Made by a program: the position numbers and the translations under genes | Notes under the pieces: generated by a model | The model's database searches: none | What the model was told of the DNA's origin: nothing | What the model saw: the letters and a program-made list of their open reading frames with translations, nothing else | DNA from: Chryseobacterium sp. 39-10 | Lineage (GTDB): Bacteria > Bacteroidota > Bacteroidia > Flavobacteriales > Weeksellaceae | Assembly (NCBI GenBank): GCA_001898255.1 | Contig: MKTK01000030.1 | Location: 1-50,242, forward strand | Direction: 5' to 3' | Length of the DNA: 50,242 nt | In this document: piece after piece, positions 39,610-46,207 of the stretch | How positions within the stretch are numbered: the first letter of the stretch is position 1 | How the letters are laid out: each line of letters begins with the position of its first letter

Positions 39610-40209
39610 ATGAATTTCTTAGACCTTGCAGAAAGCCGTTATACAACGAAAAAATATGATGCAAACAAAAAAATTGCAGACGAAACAATTAATCAACTCA
39701 AGGAAATTTTGCGCTTGAGTCCTTCATCTATTGATAGTCAGCCATGGAGATTTTTCTTCGTTTCGGAAGAACAAATGAAACAAAAATTAGCCGCAGTTTC
39801 GTATTTTAACGAGAAAAAAATTAACGAAGCAAGCCACCTGGTTGCTTTTACAGCGATTGATGATATTCAAAATTTTGAAGAGCAAATCCATCTTCATCTT
39901 CCTGAAGGGTCAATAGATTATTACAACAACTTTCTGAAGCCACTGCCTGAAGCTGAAATTAAATCGTGGTTTCAACATCAGGTTTACCTATCTCTAGGTT
40001 TTTTTCTGTCCGCCTGCGCAAGTTTGGGGATAGACAGTACCCCCATGGAGGGCATAAAAGGTGAAGAATATGATAAAATTCTGAACATCAAGGGCTACAA
40101 AACATTATTTGCGGTTGCGATGGGTTATAGAAGTGCGGACGATCACAACCAACCAGCCATTAAACCCAAATTGCGTTTACCTTTAGAACAGGTGATTGTC
40201 TCTGTTTAA
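39610..40209 (+). CDS. NAD(P)H-dependent nitroreductase family oxidoreductase
   Basis: FMN oxidoreductase of 199 residues in the nitroreductase superfamily (NfsB-like). Visible: ESRYTTKKYDANKKI at the start, the FMN loop RLSPSSIDSQPWRFFFV, the segment SWFQHQVYLSLGFFLSACASLGIDSTPMEGI and C-terminal AVAMGYRSADDHNQPAIKPKLRLP (in parts). Such enzymes reduce nitroaromatics or quinones with NAD(P)H; the physiological role is usually unclear. It lies 27 bases after the DUF2945 gene and may belong to the same transcript. Confidence 0.88.
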   Translation: MNFLDLAESRYTTKKYDANKKIADETINQLKEILRLSPSSIDSQPWRFFFVSEEQMKQKLAAVSYFNEKKINEASHLVAFTAIDDIQNFEEQIHLHLPEGSIDYYNNFLKPLPEAEIKSWFQHQVYLSLGFFLSACASLGIDSTPMEGIKGEEYDKILNIKGYKTLFAVAMGYRSADDHNQPAIKPKLRLPLEQVIVSV

Positions 40210-40266
40210 AAAAGACAATGGACAAAGTATAGATGAAAAGGAAAGGAAATATCAGTCACTAACTCA

Positions 40267-41496
40267 TCAATTTGCATATTTCTTTTCCCCATCCTCTTTC
40301 TTAATTCCTTTCAGCAGAAGCGGTTTCACATACAGCAGGCCATACATAAAAGCGACTGCTACAAAGGCAAAACCTATTAAACCGATGTTGCTGAGTCCCG
40401 CTTTACTGCTTATGAGTCCGCCAATATAAGCACCACTGCCGATCCCTACATTGTAAATGGCAGAAAAAATGGCCATGGCAATATCGGTATTTTCAGGAGA
40501 AAGCTTGATGATGCGCGACTGATACGAAAGGTTGAATATGGAAATCGCCACGCCCCAAACCATGATTACCCCAAATGTTCCCAATTCACTAAACGAAAAA
40601 AGCTTCAATAAAAGCAACGATACCATAATGCCACCCACACTCCAAAAGGCAAAAGGTATGGACCAACGGTTATTATATCGGCTGAACAATAAGCTGCCCA
40701 GTATGCCAGTAAAACCAAAGATCAACAGTGCCAATGTGGTCACATTCTTGGAAAGGTGAATCACGTAAGTCAAAAAGGGTTCGATGTAACTGTATCCGCA
40801 AAAATGGCCGGTAATGGTAAGCACGGTGAGCAAATAAACGCTCATCAATGCTTTATTTTGGAAAATATGAGGAATACTTTCTTTAGAACTTTTGTTCTTG
40901 CTGGGCAGTTTGGGCAGATCTTTCATCAGCACGATCATAATGATGAATGCCGTAATGGCAATCGACAGGAAGGTGATTCGCCACCCTAAATAAAGACCAA
41001 TGGTACGGCCAATAGGCAGCCCCAAAATCATCGCAAGTGAAGAACCTACCGTAAGGATGCTTAATGCGACCGATTGCTTTCCTGCAGGGGCAATTCTCAC
41101 GGCCAGTGGTGGCGCAATAGCCCAAAATACCGCATGTGCACAAGCCACACCGAGTCGGGAAGCCATCAACATATAAAAAGAATCAGATTCGTACGAAATC
41201 GCATTGCTGATCACAAACACCGCAAATACAAAACCCAATAATTTTCTGCTTTCGGTGCGGGCAAAAATAAGCATCAACGGTAAAGAAAGCAATGCAACTG
41301 CCCACGCATATACCGTAATCATGATGCCTGCCCCGGTTTCGGTCATTTTAAAATCGGTGGCAATACTGCTCAGCAATCCAATAGGGATAAACTCGGTGGT
41401 ATTGAAAATAAAAGTGGCAAAAGCGAGGCAAATTACCGATAGCCACTGCTTGGAATTTGAATTTGAAACGTGGTTATCTGCTGACGGCTGAATCAT
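40267..41496 (-). CDS. MFS sugar efflux transporter, SotB-like
   Basis: Inner-membrane protein of 409 residues with twelve predicted helices. The N-terminal block LAFATFIFNTTEFIPIGLLSSIATDF, followed by GAGIMITVYAWAVALLSLPLM, then SRLGVACAHAVFWAIAPPLAVRIAP, is the typical DHA1-family SotB/YdeA signature (segments given in parts). SotB exports arabinose, IPTG-type sugars or drugs in other bacteria. The gene is convergent with the nitroreductase gene and is the last of three minus-strand genes. The cargo here is unknown. Confidence 0.87.
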   Translation of the reverse strand: MIQPSADNHVSNSNSKQWLSVICLAFATFIFNTTEFIPIGLLSSIATDFKMTETGAGIMITVYAWAVALLSLPLMLIFARTESRKLLGFVFAVFVISNAISYESDSFYMLMASRLGVACAHAVFWAIAPPLAVRIAPAGKQSVALSILTVGSSLAMILGLPIGRTIGLYLGWRITFLSIAITAFIIMIVLMKDLPKLPSKNKSSKESIPHIFQNKALMSVYLLTVLTITGHFCGYSYIEPFLTYVIHLSKNVTTLALLIFGFTGILGSLLFSRYNNRWSIPFAFWSVGGIMVSLLLLKLFSFSELGTFGVIMVWGVAISIFNLSYQSRIIKLSPENTDIAMAIFSAIYNVGIGSGAYIGGLISSKAGLSNIGLIGFAFVAVAFMYGLLYVKPLLLKGIKKEDGEKKYAN

Positions 41497-41659
41497 GTAT
41501 AAAACATTCTGATAGTTAACAAAAAAAATGATGACCCATTGATGCAGTCAACATCCTTACAAAATACGAATGGTTTGGTATTTTGAACGGCAAAGATAAG
41601 AATAAGTAAACAGTGTCTTTTTTAATCAATCAGCAAGTAACCGAAACAGGTGTTCGCAC

Positions 41660-42370
41660 TCAAATTCCATCTCGTATTCGGTTGACATTGCGATTCATCA
41701 AGTGGCGCACTATGTTTTGATAGAGAAACTTCTTTATTGGATTTAACTTTTGTTGATGTTTTTGATAAAACTCATCGGGTGTATTAAACAAACCAAAATC
41801 TTGGTTAATGCCTTGATCTTGAATAAAAGTATTGTTGCGATCCCAATCAATCGGTGGATTCAAAAAATCGTTCGTGTAGACGCCAAAACCACAAAATGTG
41901 GTGGCACATTCTTTATTTTGTTCTTGAAGTTTTGTTAGATATTCTTTGTCTAAAATAACCCCTTCCAGAAAGTACCAATGACCGTCCAAAAAAACCTCTA
42001 CCCAACTGTGCAAAATACTTTGAGGTGAAAGCCGATACCAAATTCCAGTAATAGCGCCCTTTTGCAGCGCTTTATCAATCGTAAAACCATGAATTCTATT
42101 GGGAATACCTACCGCTCGCAGCAATGCCATAAGCAAAGTCGCCTTGGTGTTGCATTGTCCATAACCATCATTCAAAATGGCAGCTGCAGATAAATTATCC
42201 GAAAGGTTGTACCCAAATTTGATGTCATCGCGAACAAAGTTGTAAATCGCCTTAATCTTCTCTTCATCGTTCAGGTTTCGCCAAATTTTTTCTTCAATTA
42301 GATCTTGAATACGTGGGTCGGAGTAATTCAGAATCGGGGTTTCTTTTACATACAGTTGCTTCGTTTCCAT
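41660..42370 (-). CDS. Transglutaminase-like cysteine protease-fold protein
   Basis: Cytoplasmic protein of 236 residues with a transglutaminase core. Catalytic cysteine C73 (DGYGQCNTKATLL), histidine H121 (ILHSWVEVF) and an acidic residue in the following strand (HWYFLEGVILD). The motif HSWVEVFLDGHWYFLEG is typical of bacterial transglut_core proteins; they are usually peptidases or amidases rather than cross-linking enzymes. No signal peptide. It sits between the SotB-like exporter and an AraC regulator, all minus strand, with gaps too wide for obvious translational coupling. Confidence 0.85.
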   Translation of the reverse strand: METKQLYVKETPILNYSDPRIQDLIEEKIWRNLNDEEKIKAIYNFVRDDIKFGYNLSDNLSAAAILNDGYGQCNTKATLLMALLRAVGIPNRIHGFTIDKALQKGAITGIWYRLSPQSILHSWVEVFLDGHWYFLEGVILDKEYLTKLQEQNKECATTFCGFGVYTNDFLNPPIDWDRNNTFIQDQGINQDFGLFNTPDEFYQKHQQKLNPIKKFLYQNIVRHLMNRNVNRIRDGI

Positions 42371-42439
42371 ATCTTCACTTTCTTAAAATTAATACAGCAA
42401 AAATGCGAAGTTGCGGGATGAAAAAATTGTACAAACTGG

Positions 42440-43189
42440 CTATTGTAAAGACAACAAAAACTTAGGATTCAGACCAAAAGTTTCTTTAAAAGTCCTGTTG
42501 AAATGGGAACTATCGGTAAAACCAAACTGATGTGCCGTTTCGGTAATCGACTGTTTTTTGAGGTAAGGCAACGAGGCAATGAGTTTATTCCAGAGTTGAT
42601 AGCGGCGAAAGTTCAACCCCGTTTTTTCTTTAAACAAATGAAGAAACCGAGTCTCTGAAAGAAATGAATAGTCCGAAATTTCCTTCAAAGAAACAATGCG
42701 ATCACAATTCGTTTCCAAAAACTGTATGGCCTTCCCTATGCGATCATCGGAATAATGATTGTTCTGTTCGCAATCGCAACTGAATTGTTCAAAACACGTT
42801 TGAATTTCCTGTACAAGTGCTTCAAAAGAACATCCATTTTGAGAGAAATTTTTGCAAGGCATCATAAGTGCTTCTAAGTCCTTGTTTAAAGTAGAAATCT
42901 CCACTTCATGATACAACGATCGAAGGTGATGGCCCAAGCTGCTCAAAGGATTAATGAGGATAATACAACAAGACCTTTCGGACACCAATTGATGCGGAAC
43001 ATTACTATTGATAAAGCAATGGCTATAAGATTTTTCCGTATTGCATTGGTCTGTAAGTTGAAAAGTTTCAGCTGTGCCAATACTGATTTGTAATGCATAA
43101 TGACGGTGCACTTTGGCATCCGAAAATTGGCCCACAAACAATCCCCAATGCCGTCCGATGAATAAATGATTTTGATTTGAATTTTGCAT
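42440..43189 (-). CDS. AraC-family transcriptional regulator
   Basis: Regulator of 249 residues from the ATG at 43189. The N-terminal part (about 1-140; LFIGRHWGLFVGQF, VHRHYALQISIG) looks like a cupin-type sensing domain with several cysteines and histidines. The C-terminal AraC DNA-binding region has two helix-turn-helix units (VSLKEISDYSFLSETRFLHLFKE and SITETAHQFGFTDSSHFNRTFKE, given in parts). The frame is open 50 codons upstream, but that part overlaps the divergent tyrS promoter and leader. It may control the exporter or transglutaminase genes downstream; no operator was recognised. Confidence 0.88.
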   Translation of the reverse strand: MQNSNQNHLFIGRHWGLFVGQFSDAKVHRHYALQISIGTAETFQLTDQCNTEKSYSHCFINSNVPHQLVSERSCCIILINPLSSLGHHLRSLYHEVEISTLNKDLEALMMPCKNFSQNGCSFEALVQEIQTCFEQFSCDCEQNNHYSDDRIGKAIQFLETNCDRIVSLKEISDYSFLSETRFLHLFKEKTGLNFRRYQLWNKLIASLPYLKKQSITETAHQFGFTDSSHFNRTFKETFGLNPKFLLSLQ

Positions 43190-43255
43190 AAAATGATCAA
43201 TCGGGTGTAAAAATACAAACTTGAAAGGTACGATACAGAAGTATTTCACCATCAA

Positions 43256-43287
43256 TTTGTACATGAATCCAATAAATTCTACCTTTG
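43256..43287 (+). promoter_or_regulatory. tyrS promoter, both elements
   Basis: -33 TTTG (43256-43259), 20-bp spacer, -7 TACCTTTG (43280-43287). The start of transcription would fall at about 43293-43295, just before the leader ATG at 43296. Confidence 0.75.
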
Positions 43288-43295
43288 CATCGTCA

Positions 43296-43388
43296 ATGAA
43301 ACATCTGAATTCCATCTTGCGTCTTCCTTTCTTCAGCACCTATTATTATACCGTAGTAGTGGCTCGGAAAAGGTATGTCTGGATGTGA
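43296..43388 (+). CDS. Candidate tyrosine leader peptide (30 codons) upstream of tyrS
   Basis: A 30-codon frame starting one to three bases after the predicted transcription start. Residues 12-19 read FFSTYYYT: three consecutive Tyr codons (TAT TAT TAT, 43341-43349), followed by VVVARKRYVWM and a TGA. It ends 38 bases before a strong terminator that in turn ends 13 bases before the tyrS ATG. The layout is that of an attenuator leader in which a ribosome stalled for lack of charged tRNA-Tyr would keep transcription going. The peptide itself resembles no known protein. Supported by position, codon content and pairing (see the antiterminator entry); expression is not shown. Confidence 0.6.
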   Translation: MKHLNSILRLPFFSTYYYTVVVARKRYVWM

Positions 43389-43437
43389 GAATAGTGATAA
43401 AAGTATTGAGAACAATAACATAACCAAAAGCCCGAGC
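43362..43437 (+). promoter_or_regulatory. Candidate antiterminator pairing in the tyrS leader
   Basis: GCTCGG (43362-43367, inside leader codons 23-24) can pair with CCGAGC (43432-43437), which is part of the 5' arm of the terminator. The two pairings exclude each other. A ribosome waiting at the Tyr codons (A-site up to 43349) would leave 43362 onward free and favour this pairing. A ribosome running to the stop codon at 43386 would cover it and let the terminator form. Six base pairs, five of them G-C; no folding energy was computed. Confidence 0.45.
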
Positions 43438-43456
43438 GTATGCTTGGGCTTTTTTT
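43426..43456 (+). terminator. Strong intrinsic terminator just upstream of tyrS (attenuator)
   Basis: Stem AAAAGCCCGAGC (43426-43437) / GCTTGGGCTTTT (43442-43453), 12 bp with one wobble, loop GTAT, and a T-run through 43456. It lies between the tyrS promoter and the tyrS ATG at 43470, where an unconditional terminator would silence the gene, so it is best read as conditional. Confidence 0.88.
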
Positions 43457-43469
43457 ATTTTGAAAAACA

Positions 43470-44627
43470 ATGGTAACAATTGATCAATTAAAAGAAAACG
43501 TAGAAATTATTCTTCCGGAAAACGGCTTGGAAGAAAAATTAAAAGAAGTACAAAAAGAAGGTCGAAAACTCATTATCAAGCTGGGTTTTGATCCTACTGC
43601 TCCCGATTTGCATTTGGGACACGCTGTGGTGCTTAAAAAACTGAAACAATTTCAGGATTTGGGACATCAGATCGTGATTTTGGTGGGAAGTTTTACAGCG
43701 AGAATTGGCGATCCAACAGGGAAAAACAAAAGCAGAAAACCTCTGTCCATAGAGGATGTTCAGCATAATGCACAAACTTACCTGAATCAATTATCACAAA
43801 TTATTGATGTTGACAAAGCCAAGATCGTATTCAATTCAGATTGGTTGGATGCGCTTTCTTTTTCCGAAGTAATCCAATTGATGTCCAAAGTAACCGTGGC
43901 GCAACTCATGCATCGAAATGATTTCAATAAACGGTTTACGGAGAATACACCGATCGCAATGCACGAGTTGGTCTACCCTATTTTGCAAGGTTACGATTCG
44001 GTGAAGATCGAAGCCGATATCGAGATGGGCGGTACCGATCAATTGTTCAACTGTACGATGGGACGACAATTGCAAGAAACGTTTGAGATGAGTCCGCAAA
44101 TTGTGATGTGCATGCCGCTTTTAAAAGGTTTGGACGGAAAAGAGAAAATGAGTAAATCACTGAACAACATCATTGGTTTAACCGATGAACCGAACGAAAT
44201 GTTTGGTAAAACGATGTCTATTCCGGACAGTATGCTCGAAGAATTTTTAAGTTTAACGACTGATTTTTCTATTGAAGAACAACAGGCTATAAAAGAACGT
44301 ATGGAAAATGGTGAAAACCCAATGAACATCAAAAAACTAATCGCAAAAAACATCATTACTCAATACCACAATGCTGAGGAAGCAGAATTGGCCGAAGCTT
44401 TTTTCAGTAATCAATTTCAAAATAAAAAATTCGAAGAAAAAGCGTTTGAACCTGTTTTAATCTCTGATATTTCATCTGAAAACAACGAAATTTCATTGTT
44501 AGATTTATGTGTTCATCTTAAAAAAGAAGAGTCAAAATCTGCCGTTAGAAGATTGATCGAGATATCCTCAGAACTTTTATTACAGTTCGGCCCTGGGAAA
44601 AACTATTTTCAATGCAAATGGAGGTAA
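43470..44627 (+). CDS. tyrS: Tyrosyl-tRNA synthetase, C-terminus replaced
   Basis: Class I synthetase charging tRNA-Tyr. The catalytic part is intact: DPTAPDLHLGH (HLGH at 48-51, the HIGH motif), GSFTARIGDPTG, HELVYPILQGYDSV, GGTDQLFNC and GKEKMSKSLNN (KMSKS at 226-230). Homology runs to SAVRRLIE (residue 364), the start of the S4-like RNA-binding domain. The remaining 21 codons (from ISSELLLQFG) are unrelated and read through foreign sequence in the wrong frame. The normal enzyme is about 430 residues and continues with the S4 fold. This copy is therefore truncated, and without S4 its tRNA binding is likely impaired. An intact copy elsewhere, or an assembly error, would explain viability. 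Confidence 0.9.
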   Translation: MVTIDQLKENVEIILPENGLEEKLKEVQKEGRKLIIKLGFDPTAPDLHLGHAVVLKKLKQFQDLGHQIVILVGSFTARIGDPTGKNKSRKPLSIEDVQHNAQTYLNQLSQIIDVDKAKIVFNSDWLDALSFSEVIQLMSKVTVAQLMHRNDFNKRFTENTPIAMHELVYPILQGYDSVKIEADIEMGGTDQLFNCTMGRQLQETFEMSPQIVMCMPLLKGLDGKEKMSKSLNNIIGLTDEPNEMFGKTMSIPDSMLEEFLSLTTDFSIEEQQAIKERMENGENPMNIKKLIAKNIITQYHNAEEAELAEAFFSNQFQNKKFEEKAFEPVLISDISSENNEISLLDLCVHLKKEESKSAVRRLIEISSELLLQFGPGKNYFQCKWR

Positions 44628-45342
44628 TGGCACGGAACCTTGGATAACGGACGGCACTGAACAGGGAACCTACCTGATTAAAGACATCAATACTTCCAAT
44701 TCTACCGCTGGTTCTGCCCCATCTAATTTTACGGAGTTCAACGGTAAGATCTATTTTTCAGCTTCCAATGGTCTCGAAAATGGACCCGAACTATGGGTAA
44801 CAGATGGTACTGCGGAGGGTACAAAGATGCTGAAGGATATAGCGACGGGTTCCACTGGTTCTTCACCAGAAAGAATGGTGGTATTCAAGGATAAACTGTA
44901 CTTCCTGGCAACCAATACGGGTAATGTGAGGCAGCTTTGGGAAACAGACGGCACCGAGAATGGCACCAAAATAGTGGCTTCACTTGCTTCAGCATCAAGC
45001 CTCGTTGTCTATAACAATCAGTTGTACCTCTCGGGGAGAATCACCAATAATGATGAGGTAGGTGCAGAGCTTTATAAGGTTAATCTTCCTGATGCAAACT
45101 TATCTGCAGCAACATCTCATGCCCCGGAAATCAAGGTATTCCCCAATCCTTCCAATGGAGAGTTCTACCTGAGCAATCTTAAGAGCGGCACATTCGAGCT
45201 GTTCGATCTTACCGGTAAACTTGTAAAACAGGGAAACTTCTCTGGGGGTAAAATAGCTACTTCGGTACAGCCGGGTTATTACATCTTAAAGGTGAAGACT
45301 AGCGCTACGACAGTCATGATTGAAAAAATTAAAATACAATAA
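44557..45342 (+). pseudogene. 3' fragment of a T9SS-secreted ELWxTDGT-repeat protein
   Basis: Open frame with no start codon of its own (stop at 44554-44556 just upstream). It encodes about three copies of a repeat with the core GTEPWITDGTEQGTYLIKDI, PELWVTDGTAEGTKMLKDI and RQLWETDGTENGTKIVASL, separated by NGKIYFSAS-type strands. It ends in a T9SS type A sorting domain (IKVFPNPSNGEFYLSNL ... LFDLTGKLV ... GYYILKVKT). The first recognisable residues (PQNFYYSSALGKTIFNANGG) begin where tyrS homology ends. The signal peptide and most repeats are missing. A frame-internal ATG at 44827 could be called as a start but cannot give a secreted protein. Confidence 0.8.
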
Positions 45343-45414
45343 ATCAATAACGTCACAGCCGATTGGGAGCACAGTAAACAGCTTAATCATCGACAGCACA
45401 TTAGTATAAAAAGA

Positions 45415-45445
45415 GGAGTACCATCGAAGGTTGTACTCCCTTTTT
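45415..45445 (+). terminator. Intrinsic terminator after the T9SS fragment
   Basis: 7-bp stem GGAGTAC (45415-45421) / GTACTCC (45433-45439), 11-nt loop, T-run 45441-45445. Confidence 0.75.
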
Positions 45446-45508
45446 GCTTTCCGTCAGAAATATTTATACGCCTCTGCTTTTGATGTTTTTTTCTTAATTT
45501 ACACAATC

Positions 45509-45637
45509 TTAAAAAGCATCGGCTCCGTTTGCTCGAAATCGAGCATTTCTTCCAATTTGTCCTGCAATTGGCGAAGCCCAATCTTCGATTTTGTCAATAC
45601 TTTTTACGTTATCATAAATCGCTTCAAAAATTATTTT
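45509..45637 (-). pseudogene. Possible orphan C-terminal coding fragment, minus strand
   Basis: An open frame of 42 codons without a start, ending at a TAA (45509-45511). It reads AIYDNVKSIDKIEDWASPI, then GQIGRNARFRANGADAF. The composition looks protein-like (balanced, amphipathic) and unlike the surrounding AT-rich DNA, but I do not recognise a family. It may be the tail of a gene lost at this junction-rich place, or chance. The rest of the 45,446-45,681 gap shows nothing. Confidence 0.25.
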
Positions 45638-45681
45638 TTAAAATGTTCATTTGTTAAATTTCAACTTTAATCTGAAAAATC

Positions 45682-46107
45682 ATGAATTTAGACCTTGAAA
45701 ATTTGATAGATGAAATTGAAAATGATTTTGATTGTGGAATGAAAGTATTCATCAGTAAAACAAATTTTAAAATAATTAGTTTGCCAAACTTTGATGACAG
45801 TTTTTTTGAAGAAAATGAAGCGTGGAATGAACAAATAAGTGAACTGAACAGAGATGGGGAAAGTTATGTAGAAATCAACATTTGGGATTCTTCATTTTCA
45901 TATGAAATTATGAAATCTTTTGCTGAAAATGTTTGCGAAAATCCATTGAAAAATAGACTTTTAAAAGCGCTGGACAAAAAGAAACCTTTTCAAGAATTTA
46001 AATATGTCATCACTTTCGAAAATGAAAATCGCCAAAAATGGTTTGAATACAAGAAAATGAAGCAAAAAAATTATGTTGAAAGGGAATTGAATCAATTAAC
46101 AAAATAA
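45682..46107 (+). CDS. UPF0158 family protein
   Basis: Cytoplasmic acidic protein of 141 residues. The parts NPLKNRLLKALDKKKPFQEFKYVI and RQKWFEYKKMKQKNYVERELNQL (in the family the end is W-F-x-F/Y-K) match UPF0158, a family of unknown function. The N-terminal half is rich in Asp/Glu (LIDEIENDFDCGMKVFIS). It is a single gene, AT-rich, with no clear promoter element, and is convergent with the large T9SS gene. Confidence 0.78.
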   Translation: MNLDLENLIDEIENDFDCGMKVFISKTNFKIISLPNFDDSFFEENEAWNEQISELNRDGESYVEINIWDSSFSYEIMKSFAENVCENPLKNRLLKALDKKKPFQEFKYVITFENENRQKWFEYKKMKQKNYVERELNQLTK

Positions 46108-46158
46108 TCCAGACAACAATAATTTGGTATTGGAAAAACCTAACGAGAAGATGTATAC

Positions 46159-46190
46159 AAAAAAAATCCGCCTCACAACTGAGGCGGATT
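46159..46190 (-). terminator. Strong terminator after the large T9SS gene
   Basis: 11-bp stem AATCCGCCTCA (46165-46175) / TGAGGCGGATT (46180-46190), loop CAAC. On the minus strand it is followed by eight T residues (complement of 46159-46166). Correctly placed 17 bases past the stop of the minus-strand gene. Confidence 0.9.
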
Positions 46191-46207
46191 CTTCTAAATT
46201 ATAATTT

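Noticed and set aside
40242-40289. Imperfect inverted repeat GGAAAGGAAATAT ... ATATTTCTTTTCC overlapping the end of the SotB-like gene
   Set aside because: Long loop, purine-rich low-complexity arms, one arm inside coding sequence, no T-run; not a convincing terminator.
43190-43339. Upstream extension of the AraC regulator by 50 codons
   Set aside because: Overlaps the divergent tyrS promoter and leader frame and shows no similarity to AraC proteins; the ATG at 43189 is better placed.
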